Assembly: GCA_963693305.1 (NCBI GenBank)
Contig: OY855904.1
Coordinates: 16,205,496 to 16,269,495, forward strand
Direction of reading: 5' to 3'
DNA from: Meandrina meandrites
Lineage: Eukaryota; Cnidaria; Anthozoa; Scleractinia; Meandrinidae
Length of the DNA: 64,000 bases
In this document: positions 1-12,400 of the stretch, piece after piece
How the letters are laid out: each line of letters starts with the position of its first letter
How positions within the stretch are numbered: position 1 is the stretch's first letter
The notes under the pieces: model-generated
What the model was told of the DNA's origin: nothing
Databases searched by the model: none
What the model saw: the letters and a program-made list of their open reading frames with translations, nothing else
Translations under genes and position numbers: made by a program

Positions 1-438
1 CTCCATGCAAAGCCGTCTAGCAGATTCCAGTAATGCCGTCACTTCCCGCTTTACATCGAGGTCTTTGTAGCTGCTGTCTCCCTCAATAAACCACTTGTAA
101 AGGTAGTCTGCTACAAGTGCTAGGACGTAACGACCTTTTGCGACGCCTTCCAGCGAGTTGGCGTTTATTTTAAAAGAACCTTCATCGTTGGCTGTAAGAG
201 CTTTAAAAGCTTCATCGCAAATCTTTTTCGTGTGCTTGAGTTTAACCGTCAACTTTGAGTCGGCCACTTTAGCTTGGTACCGGCTTATAAGGATGTCCTG
301 AGAAAAGTGGAAAGAACTTTTGACCTGACGGTGTAATTTACTTTTCAATAAGAAATGCAACGCTTCAGCAAGCCAAGGGGATAGATTGCACGTCATGGAG
401 CAGGCTGCGATGTCTTTGTGAGTATAAAATACTAACTT
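1..438 (-). CDS. RNF213: RNF213-like exon 62, E3 shell region, runs off the window
   Basis: The open minus-strand frame covers 146 codons and ends exactly on a codon boundary at base 1, so the true exon may be longer. It encodes a mostly helical stretch containing [15 protein letters not shown] and [15 protein letters not shown], matching the position of the RNF213 E3 shell after the RING region. It was chosen because it joins exon 61 in phase 0. The acceptor AG falls at 439-440, and these two bases are the tip of a MITE terminal repeat, so the splice signal seems to be supplied by the transposon. A second in-phase AG three bases downstream is also possible (exon end at 435). Confidence 0.75.
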
Positions 439-3400
439 CTTACCAACCGAGCGCGAGGGCCGTACTGGAGAATATTGGCCCGAGGTCGTGGCGGTAGCGA
501 CCGAGGGCCAATAATCCTCAGGTCGGCTCGAGCAAACTAGGTTGGTAAGATGACAACGCTATTACCACTGATGATGAAGGGCTAATCCAGAAACGTTTGG
601 TCTCTAAGTAACGTTATTTCACACTTTTATACCTTTAAACATTCTTTATTTTTCACTATGAATCATACAAGTGCCATGCAGTACTTTGAACTTTTGTTCT
701 TGATTAATTAGGTTAGTAAGTTGTTTATTATATGGCACTCGTTTTAGCTGCAAATTTTGAATTTGCCTGCTTTCGAAAACAAAATAATACGTGGCTTATG
801 ACCATTTCCACGGAAACGGTCCACATGGCAAAATCCTGACCAAGAAAGAACCAATCACAACGCTCGGATTTACCTCAAGCCTGCCTTGTCATATAATAAA
901 AATTTATATCACATACCTCCATACATTGAACGAACAGAAAACAGACTTCTTTGATGTGCTGGGGTTCTGGCTTCAAGCTCTGAGCCTCTCGCAAGAAAAC
1001 TTCCAGATGTTCTTTCACCAACTTTGTGCTATTTAAGAACGAAAACAAAAAAGAAAGCTTTTAAAAGAGCCTTTTTCCTCACATCTACCCCATGACATGC
1101 GTTCTAGTAGTGGGTTTATTCTGGCATGTGATTCTGCGTTGACCTCTGAAGACTACAATATTTGTACACTGGTAGAGCTGGAGAAACCTCGGTTCCTTGT
1201 TATGCTGGGATGTGCAGTAATTTCATATTTTCTTGATATAAACCAGTTAGTTACCTGGAGCGTAGAAGTTGCTGGAGGAGAAAAGAACGCACCACAGGGG
1301 TGGGGTCGATACCATAATCGGGAAAGGGTGAGAAATCTTTTGTTTGGGTGGACTGGCGACCGATAACATATCGCATTAGAAGGGAAAGAACATCTTGTTC
1401 CAAGTCGTTAGAAACTGAGTCACCAAAACAGAATATTGACACCAGCTCCATGAAAAAGGCGTTGCAGCGGCGACGTAACTCGGAAGCGGTCTTTTCATCG
1501 TCCCTACCATAAAGCAAAAGAAAAAGTACATTATTATTCTATTTCAATTAAAGCGTTCTCGTTACTAAGTAGTTAACTTGTTCTTATCCCTAAATTCAAC
1601 AACCGCTGCCATCATTAAATAGGCTGTTCTTGACTCATCAAAACAAGATGAGTTTTGATGACTTGTAAGAAGGTATTGACTCCCAACCGTCTGGTTTGAA
1701 GACTCGGAATGAATATTCAAGCTTGTATAACACAAATATCATTTCACCAAGTGTAGCAAACAAAGACGCTTTGCAATACAGAAACTATTAAACGTATTAA
1801 ACAAGAAGTTCCACTATAAAAGGGTTGGCACCTCCCACATTTCACACCTTTCGGGCGCGAAATGCAAATTTTCACTCTTGCATTCATGGCACGTTGCAGA
1901 GTCAAGCGTCCTGCAAATTAAATACGCCTCAAAACCTCATGAAACCAAAAGATACCCTTTACACAAGTAAAATATAACTTGTTAACGTTTTAGTATAGCA
2001 TTCTCAACAAAAATGAAGCACATTTTATCAGCAACTGTCACGGAGAAAGCGCGGGTTGTTTGTCAGCTGTTTACGCTTTGATGGTTTATTGACAACTGGG
2101 TGTGAGAATGGCCAGGCCTGGCCCCTTTTATACCGGAACTTCCTGTTTAAGATAATGGCACTGTGGCTTTGTGATCATTATACGCGTACTATTTTACCTC
2201 TTCTGGACATCTTCACTGTAATTTATTAGGAATTTCTCAACAATTTGCAGAGATCTCAGCGAAGAAAAGTCAGTTTCTTCTTCCAGGGCCTGAACAGTAA
2301 AGAAAAGAATTACGACAGACGATTATTCTCAATTTTCCTCATCGAGTGTATTAATCGCTTACTATAATAATCCACTGAAGGACGTCTTTGTTTCCCTGTT
2401 CCCGAAACGTATGTCTTAAATGTCTCGTAACGATGTAGCTAACATTGATACTGGTCACACACATATAGCACCTGCGTAGAACTACTTAACCAAGGTCAGT
2501 GTGCTTACTCACAATTTTCTCTGAAGGGAAGGTTTTGCATACGCCATTATGGACATTTTCCATTGTAGCATATAAAAGGCATTTATAGAAATAAATGAAT
2601 GTAGCAGCAAGTACCTTCCACAATTTAACCACGTTCTCGGTATTTGCGTTATCATCTTGCGCGTAAAAGAAGGTCACATGTTCTACAAACAGTCTGACGG
2701 CTCCTGCTCGTTGCCACATGGATCTGGTACAAAAAAAAAACAGTGAGCGCTGTGTCTATCACCATCTATCTGTTACAAAAATAAGTCACACTGTCTGTGA
2801 CCGAAATGAACTGACTTTTGTACGAATAACGAAGGACTGACTTCGCAAAAGATAAGGCAGGAAACACAGAAAACCGGGGACCAAAAAACATTCTCAATCA
2901 ATAAGTTAATCTATTACTATTACTCGACCAATCTAAAGACAACTTATAACCTTCGTGTTCGATGAGAAAACTGATATCATAGTAACTTTTGAAAGCGCGA
3001 AACGTGTCATATTACCTGCAGTGACGAAGCAATACTGAGGATTTCTCTCCGTAGTTTGAGCTTATCTCCGTGACAGGCCCAAACCTCTCCCTCCTCATCA
3101 TGTCTTCCACCGCTGGTCTGATAGACAGCACTCTGTCACACCAAGCTTGTCGGGAGTCTGGCTTTAACAAAGTTTCACCAGATGGACTCAATGCTTCGAG
3201 ACAAACTTGCAATGCAACAACGTCCAGGAGCTGGTGGCGCGAGCAAAGAGAATTTACATTTTGATGATCAAAGTAAACGAGTTATTTAACTCTTTTTCCT
3301 CGCGGTGTTTTCTAAAAGAAATAGAAAACATGTTTGCCGTGTTTCTGTAGAGTTAGTTTGGGAGAACTCGAAAAAGCTGTCGAAACACTCGCCTATCGGC

Positions 3401-6400
3401 TCGTGTTCCCACAGCATTTCTCGTTCTCCCGAACTTCCACTTGTGTTTCTATTAAACAATTAGATTATTCGCTCTCGATGTCTATCGCGTGATAGTTGAC
3501 GAGGACGCAGCCCGAGGCCAACTATCACGCATAGAAATCGAGAGCGAATAATCTAATTGCTTTAGTATAAACCTTTTCTGGAACAGCCTCGACCAGTAAA
3601 CTGTCTAAATCTTCTTCACGGACACTTCGAAAACGTAAAGAAGCGGCCGCCATTTTGTTTGCAAGGGCACACTGCTACGCTACTCACTATCTATCACAGA
3701 ATAGATAGTGGGTAGCGTAGCCAATCAGAGCGCGGCATTTGTGATAGAACGCTAGTAGATTTATACTAAAACTCGATAGAAACACAGAACATGTATTCTA
3801 TTTCTTAACTATTAAGGCCTTGGTATCATACGAAAACCGAATCCAATAATTGTACTATTATAAACGTAAAATAGTAAAATCGTTTAGATATTTTACAAAA
3901 CAACAACAAAGTAGGCCACGCAGTGACCCAATTCAGCGTAAACAACTTTATTGATGGCAGCCTTGTATTAAAGTTAATTCAAAGTGATAACAAAACTTCT
4001 CAAAACGTTTGAAAAAATCGAACTGAAGCTTTTAAGCATACTTCAGTCTTCTTAACAACCACGTTCAAACTGCTGGCAAATTTGTCAGGTAACATCATTT
4101 GACACGTAAAATGTGTCATTCCTATTTGCATTAATACGATTGTCTGTACATATGACACGATGGGACAATGTGATATAGAATTAGCAGAAAATCGAGAAAG
4201 CACTATATAATAGTTACCAATTAGATTACGAGCTAGAAATTTCTATGAGGTGAAATTTGATGAGGTCGCTCATCACTTGATAGAAATTGAGAGCAAATTA
4301 TTCTACCGGTAACTGTTTTAGTACAATTCTCACCAAATACTTAAAGGAGCTACATCACGGGAATTTCGCGGATTTTTGGTCTAACCTAGTGGCAGGCCTT
4401 CCTAACCCATGAAAAACATTATCTTTGAAAATCTAAAGAAAGATATAACCTTAATTTTCGAAGAGAAATCAAACAGCGGCTATATAAATCGATTTTTTGA
4501 AGACGTCCGGAAACAACTTGAAAAGTTTAGCCTCGATTTTTCAAGTTGCAATCCATTTCCATCCTAGTCATCCGCGGCCAACGACGCTTGATAACAGTTT
4601 CATTGCTCTAATAAAGCAAATTTTAATTAAGATGGACAATTATTTTTAGGTTTCCTACGACACAAATATAAATTTTGGCATTTCAAAAATTTGTTAAAAT
4701 CCGTGACAAAGCCCCTTCAATTAATCTTAACGCATTCCGAGCTCGCATGCTGATGTGATGTCAACTAATCAGGTGGTTGCATTTGCAATGGCCACTCACT
4801 CAGGCCCTTAGCCCCGGTGGAGCATAGGCCATTGATGACTTCTGCTCTCCATCTACTTCAGCCCCACACCCCTTCGCCAGGAGTTCTTTGGAAGACCCTT
4901 CGTTCTTTTTCCCTGAGAGTTCCTGGTGTAATCCATTCCTTGTGCTCAGCTGCCTTTTTCCGTTGCACTTCTGCAAATGTCCAGTTAATAACTTCTCTGA
5001 TGCCATTCCATTCATCCTCTATGTTTAGATCTTGGAGCGGTTAAAATCTGCGCACATTGAGATGCCTATATGACCAATTTGATTCTCTGGTTGGGTGATA
5101 CCCTTGATGCCTTGTAGGTTGGTTTGTGCGGGTTTAGACTTCCGCCGATGACAACGTTGGAGTTGGCAAATCTGCAAAACGTTCACTGTTTTCACTCATC
5201 CCGAATCCACGTTTGTCCATTACCTTCTCGTATCTTTTGATATTCTCTACAATTCTTGCGTAGAAATCACCCATTATAATGACTACACCTTTCCTTCACA
5301 TTGTCGCCTGCATCGATAAAAGGTAGAATCATTCTTGTCCTTCTCAGCTACCTCGTTTGTTGGAGGATAACACTGGGTGATATCTGCGGTTATCTTCCTA
5401 AACCTGGCAGTGATAATCCTAGGGTTTATATGTTCCCAGGATTTCATGGCCATGAATCGTGCCTCTGATGTAAACATAAACGCAATGCCTTTCGTGTGTG
5501 GTGCTCCAACCTCCTGAAAGCCTGAGTAGATGATAGTTGTGCCATCTGTTAGTTCCATCTCTATCGATTAGGTCCACTGCGTCTCACTCTGTCCGAAAAC
5601 TGATAACTTCTATCTCTTCTATCTCTTCTCGTCTGCTATGATGGTAGATCAATGTGGTTAGAACATGGTCCTCACATTCCACGTACCCAATGTGGCTGTT
5701 GACTCTGGAGAAGAGGTGTCGGCCGTGCGGACCCGACGGCTTGTCCTGCGCTGCGTCATATGCTGTCTCTGGGACGAACCTCTCCTCCCAAGTCTATCGT
5801 GTGGTTGAAGTTCATCAATGTTCCCGTAATCATTGAATGCACAACAAGGGGAATTAGCCGATGCAGCTTCGCCAAAGCCCTGTTGGCCAGAATTACCTAT
5901 TTACAACTGTCACGGACGAAGGGTTACGACAGACTTTGCAATAGTATAGTTGAATTCTATAGGAATTATTAGTAGCATGTGATAAGTTCATTGCTGGATA
6001 CGGAAAAACGAGGTCATGAACTTTACGTTAACAGAGATAATGGTTCAGAGCAATTAAATTGAATGCCACAGTATTAGTTAAATTCATTTCACTTTTTGAC
6101 AAAATTTGCGAAAGCATTTGTAGAACAGCATAAGAGCAGCAAAGGAAAAAATTAGAACGAAACAGATGTGCCAATGAAAGCAATTCAAGGTGATATTCAG
6201 TCTTCCCTGGGTGGTAGACACAATGCCAGAGCGAACTACAGGTATAGCACAGAGTGGGAAAATCATTTCTCAAACTCATTAATAATTCATCTCGTTAAAA
6301 CAAAGGAAATCAGAACCGTGAAGGCAGTTTGGAAATCTGATCTTAATAGGCCTTATGCATGATGACGTCTTATCGTCAAAATTCACCACCAAGCCTCGTT

Positions 6401-9400
6401 TACGCAAATTATTCTAAACCCTCTGCCACCTTCGTGCAGTTTTCACGTGGGTATTCTTTTCATCTTTCCTACTTTGGGAAGTTTGTACTTCGAAAGCGAG
6501 GCTTGGTGGTGAAACAAGCCAGTCTGACGTAAACGTGCATAAGAGCTATTAGCATAGATTTTTATGATATTATTTCTCCGTTTTTCTCCGTAGTTTTAGT
6601 TAAGATTGAGAAGATATATCAAACACTCGAGAGAGTGTATCATCACATTTCCAAACACCTCAAAGTTCGTCAAAAATACTCCGCTGCGCGTCGTATTTTC
6701 AACTCTCTTCTCGGTGTTTGGAAATATGATGAAACACGCTCTCTCGTGTTTGATATATTACTTGAAAAAGTTTACGTTCTCCATTATTGATATATTTTTA
6801 CTCACCACTTCATTTTCATTCCCTCGAAACAATTCTCTCATTCTTGATACAACTTCAGGATCGGCTTGGACAAGTTTGGCAAAACACCGTAAGCGGGACT
6901 GGACTCTACTGTACGCCACATGAATGAGTGCTATGTCAATAACCTCATTACCATCTTCATCTTCCAGGGTACCCAGTTCCCTCGCTGACGAAAGAATGGA
7001 TTCGTAAACAAGCTGAAAGAACAAAAGGAGAAAATGTTCAAAGCGTGGACAACATGTTATAATTCGTTAGCCTAGAAATGAGGTCTTGAAGGTGACTTCA
7101 ATTTCTTAAAGAGAAAAGTTTTACAGAACGATCCTCAAAGGGAGTTTGAAATAACAAGTGTTATGACACTGTCTCTACTGTTGATCAAAAAAATATAAAA
7201 CAGAAACCTCGTATTCACTATCGCTTGCAGGTTTGTACACCATGTGGACGAAATCCATTAGGTAAGCTAGTGCTGAGAAGTGTTTATGACGCAGTTCACC
7301 AAGAGGAGGCCCCATTTCTGAATTGTCGATCAAACTGCGTAAAGACTCCACCAGTGTAGTACTGGACTGGGCTGAGAAACAACAAAGTACGGAATATTTA
7401 CTCGCATTTATAATTGTGGTCTGTTATTTATTTCGTTTATTTCCTAACATAATAAATAATAAATCAATAGATAAATTAATAACTTTATTAATCAAGCAGC
7501 TCTAAAGCTAGTGTAATATCTGAAAATTCATCAGCGTAATTTACTGGGAGTGGAGTTCTTTAATGCATTCTGTGTTCATCTAAGCGGTTCAGTGATGGCA
7601 CTTAGTACATTTGTAACCTTTAAAATGATCTTCCTAGCCCAATGGTAACTTGATTCATTGCACTTTACTTGGTTATAATTCTTACGCAATGACAACATTA
7701 TAATTAAGTGACCAAGTAGATAAGAGTTCTTTTAGATCCCTTCATTTTATGTTAACATACACGCCAAGCACATACACGACTAAAAATGTTAAAGAACTGT
7801 AGATATAACATAAACTGAATTTGTACCTGAAACGCTGGACGCGTCTTTTAACAATTTTTCCACGCGTTGCTTGATAAGATACGAAAATGGAAATCGGCAA
7901 AAGAAACTGTGACTGCCGGCACCAGAGCCGATGACTTGAACACGCTCACGAACTGTATTAGTAACAGGTGAAATCATCTTGCTGTAACTTAGCTCTGATA
8001 TGTTAGAGTTAGCCAATATCTCCAGCCAAAGCGTAGAAACCCAGGTGTGGTCATCCACCATCAAGTCCAGATTGCTGTCCCTGTCAGCCAATGCGATGAT
8101 CTCAGCCAGAATTGGTACAACAGCAGAGTAAACTCTTTTCCAAAGAGCCTTTCTAAAGGTGCCCCATTCTTGCACACCTGTCCCAGACAGAGCTTCTGAG
8201 TGAAGCCACTCGTGTGCATTGTATGCTTTACTTTCTCTTTCTTTCAGGAGGTGATACGTTCTTTGTGTTAAAACGCTGGCAAATGTCTTTTCAGCTTGAA
8301 AAAATAATAGTAAAAAAAAACACAGGAATTATGACAGTTTGCTTTTCTTTAAGATCCATACAATGCATATCTGGACACCATGGCAGTTTTGTCTTTTACG
8401 CGACCCAGAGAACGATCCCATCGCGAATTTTAACCTTAAAGTCATCGGGGTTGAAAGTTTCTGGTAATCTTCAATTGTGAGCGCTGTTGCAAAAATCTTC
8501 AATTTTTCAATGCTTTTAGCGCAAGTACCTGATCGGTTGTACTTACGTCAATGTTACATTATAACAGAATTGCATTTGATGAATGGAACATATGAACCAA
8601 CGGAAATGGTTGACAGCAACAACATTTATTTACTAAAAATAATAAGGAGTAAGTAGAGTACATTATGAGGAATTATGAGGTAGAACCGAACAGGAAAGTA
8701 GCAGCATCCAAATAAGAAGGCGCAAGTGGGGTTGGATCGGGCACACCCTCAGAAAACCAACATGCAATGTTACCAGGCATGCATTGAGGTGGAACCCACA
8801 GGGGAAGAGGAGCCAAGGCCGTCCCAGGAACACCTGGAGGAGAACCGTGGACAATGAGGTGGGCAAGGCAGGCTATACCTGGAGGCAGATAGACAAGCTA
8901 GCTCAAAACAGATCGAGATGGCAGGCGGATTTCACGGACCTATGCTCCACAGGGAGTGAAAGGAATAAGTCAGGTTAAGTCAAGACTACATTAACTTTGA
9001 CAACTTACAATAGATAAATGATACACCTTTTACTTAACTAACCTCCACGAGGTTGGAAATCTTCAGGCAGCAACTGCAAAAGAAGCTCAATTCTGTGAGT
9101 TGATCTTTCAGGTGCTTCTGTTTCGTTATCAACTCTACAAGCTGCTGCTTGTACACAATTTCTCAGGAGCTTCACAGCCAAGGCTTGTGTTAAGTCATCC
9201 TCCTCCACTTGATCTTCGCTTCCACTTCTAAAAAGTTCACTGATTGGACGATCAATGAGTTGCTCGATAGAAGGAGTGTGCCTATCAGGTGGACGAAGTT
9301 CGTCAATGTGGGTGGACATCCACTTGCCACCTTGGAAACCGACAAAGTTACGGCATCCACCGACCATTCGTGGCAGCTGAATGATCAATACAATGTGGAC

Positions 9401-12400
9401 AGCTTCAATTTTTGGCAGATTGAGCATTTCTGGCGCGTTTGTTCGCTCCTCCAGCAGAATATGCCGTGCACCCGCAATGAGGTTGAAGTTGTCATCTCCA
9501 GAATCACACTGAACCAGGAGAATGCCAGGGCAGTCTCCTCCAAGGCATTCAAAAAAGGCTCTGCCAACACGTAATCATGAGTAGTTATGAATATTTCATT
9601 CAACGTTGTCAGATGGAAGCTTAAAGCTTCAAGGCAACAAGACCGAAAGGTAGTGTGGGTTAAGGAAGAGATGAATACTAATGAGATATAACGATAAAGC
9701 AAACGAGATTTTGAGGTTTTCATTCTCGTTGGATATGTAGAAAAGACTTTTAGCCACACTGATTTTCAGAATAGTTTTCCAAACCGTGTAACATTGAACG
9801 AAAAGATTCAGAAAAAGGTCTCGTGAAAGGAACAGCACAAACTTCTAGATTTCCTCTACGTTGATATGAAAAATACCAATGAATACCCAGACCACTATTC
9901 GGTCTTATCGCGCGGACTTGCAAGGCTTTCATTCGACAAAATTAAATTGCAATAGCTGTATATTACACATCGTGACGATGTAATGTATCAAAGGATCAAC
10001 GTTAGCAAACTTATGCGCCCAAGGAGAACGAAGGCTTTAAATAGAAGGCTTTTGAATAGTGACTTTCAGTACGTTTATGTTACTTAGAAAAGCGAGATTG
10101 TTATCTGGCATGTGCATTATTACACATTGCCCCGTAAAACGGTCTTCTTCTTCAAAATTCTTAAAAAAAAAACAAATGTTAAACAGGCATATCTTTTCAC
10201 AAACTTTTCAGCTAGATCGTGGTTCAAAAGTTTAAGACAAAGTAAGAAAAGTAACACTGCTAACATTTGAGGCTACTTCTAGACAAATCAGTGCAAAGGG
10301 GCGCGTAAATGTTTAGTGAACTCACGCGGACCTGGTTAGCGCAAATTAAGTTAGAAGAAAACAGCACTGTCTGATTAGTTATATTCGAAGTGTGAGTTAA
10401 TTAGATCGATGACCGCTATTGCAATTCAACGGACTAGAACAGTTCAGGAATGTAGTTATTAGTGATACTGGTGTTTTCTATCGAAGTGCAAAAACTATAT
10501 TGTAATTGTCCATTTCACCTAGAATGGGAATTCTCTAGTATACGGTACTGCGACAAGAATGCGACAGCAATAATTGGGATGACAGTCAGATGGAAAATGG
10601 ACGCGTAATACATTGTTTTTTTATACAGAATATTACCTCACTGAACCTCTGAACTGTTGCTCTGTCTGAAACTGTTGCAGTGTCATGAAATCCACAGTTG
10701 AGCGGCGGAAACCAGTTCGGTTGCATATGTCACCAAGATCGTTGTTAGAAAGTAGACGCGAATGGGTTGTAATCTAAGATACAGATAACGTGATTAATCA
10801 GCCATATTACAGACCAATCTAAAAAAACCACAGTCGCCATTCATGTTAAAACTTGAGACTCACTTGAATTAAAAGCCCTTCCTGACGCTTCTCACCAAGA
10901 TGTGCATCGTCCGAAGTGAGCACGTGCCTCATGAACGCCGCCAAACTAGAGTGTTGCTGCTCGTGAAAATAAACGTTCCAGATATTGCGAGCTCTTCCTT
11001 CCAAGAGAGTGGCCGGAAGACGGGCAATTGCATCAGGTGCAGCCATCTCCAAAAGCATCTTCTGACATCCCCGAAGGACCTTGTAAGATAAACACGAAAT
11101 TGCTTCGCATCAATGCGAAAAAAATAATACATTTCATCAGCAAAACAACTGCCGGTCCACTTAGCGTTAGCTTTAACTGGCAGTGGTTCATTGATTAACC
11201 ACGTTTGGTTACACATGGTTTTGCGTGATGCCACACTTTTTAAAGTCTGTGACGTTCTGATCTACATATGCATTGTTTCCAAAACAAATAGTCTAGTAAA
11301 TTATAAATATCGTGTAATAAGTTGACGTTTCTGTCCTCTTACTTTCATTTCCCATGTATCCTCAGTGGTTTCATCAGGTAAATCTTCTTCTTCTTTAATG
11401 TCATTGCAGACTTGCATGACGATGGAGGGAATGGTGTCCTCGTGGTACCCAACAAAAGCGTCTCCAACGGTGAAATCCCTAGAACAGTACAGAAAAAAAG
11501 ACCTTAACGAATCAGTGCCTGGATTCAAATTCAGACAAGAATCACGATTTGTTAAAGAACGCGTTTTCATATCGATAGAGTAAGTTAATCGATAACATAG
11601 ATACAGAGTTGAACTATTGATGTTTCTAGACAGGGTTAGACCGTGTGTGATTCCTTTTGGCGTGCAGCTTAGTATGTATGAATTACGTCTTGCCTGTGTC
11701 GCTTGCTTTCCCCAGTGACCTCTGCAAACTCATAGGCCCATTTTCTGAGTTTATGAACTAGATCCATCTGGTCTGGAGTCAAACTCGTTAACGTCACGAG
11801 GTAGTGTTTTTCCAGACGGTTGATCAGCGGAATGGGAAACTCGTTGTAAACCACGTCCTTTTCGGCTATCACTATTAACCTAAGAACGGCGGATGAAGAA
11901 TTTATTAGCAATGGGCTATCACTTGAACTACTCGTAGGAGTTGTTACACGAGAAACACATGAAAGGTTTCTACAACTAAGGAAAAAGCTTGAACGAACAA
12001 AATGGCAGGACATGAATTCTTATTCAAGTCACCTGCTGGAAGGACCGCTAGAACAAAAACGCAACTGCTTTTTTAGTTACCAGAAAGGAATATTCATTAC
12101 AACAGTTTACATGTCACCAACAAGGAGTATCAGATCAACTTCCTTACTTGAAGTCGTCATGGACACGGCATTTGACGCGGTGAGTACCGAGTCCAAGATC
12201 CACGTACTTCTGTCCTCCAAAGTACACGTAGTACTACAAATATAACAACCAATAGTTGGAATCCATTGCACTTAGCCTTTTTATCATACATTACAGAAAT
12301 TGATGCAGTCAAATAGCAAATAGCTTCATATGGAAAAAATCGTTCTCGCATTCTTTTCCTCGCAGTCTGTATTTGGACCGTTAAAAGACATTTCTCTCAA

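Noticed and set aside
2513..2600. Extra exon between exons 57 and 58 (donor AATT|GTGAGT)
   Set aside because: No usable acceptor precedes it, and exons 57 and 58 already join in phase 0.
4817..5044. Plus-strand ORF of 75 codons
   Set aside because: Shadow of the minus-strand LINE linker with the [14 protein letters not shown] motif.
9209..9574. Plus-strand 121-codon ORF
   Set aside because: Antisense shadow of RNF213-like exon 52, whose minus-strand frame has clear family motifs.
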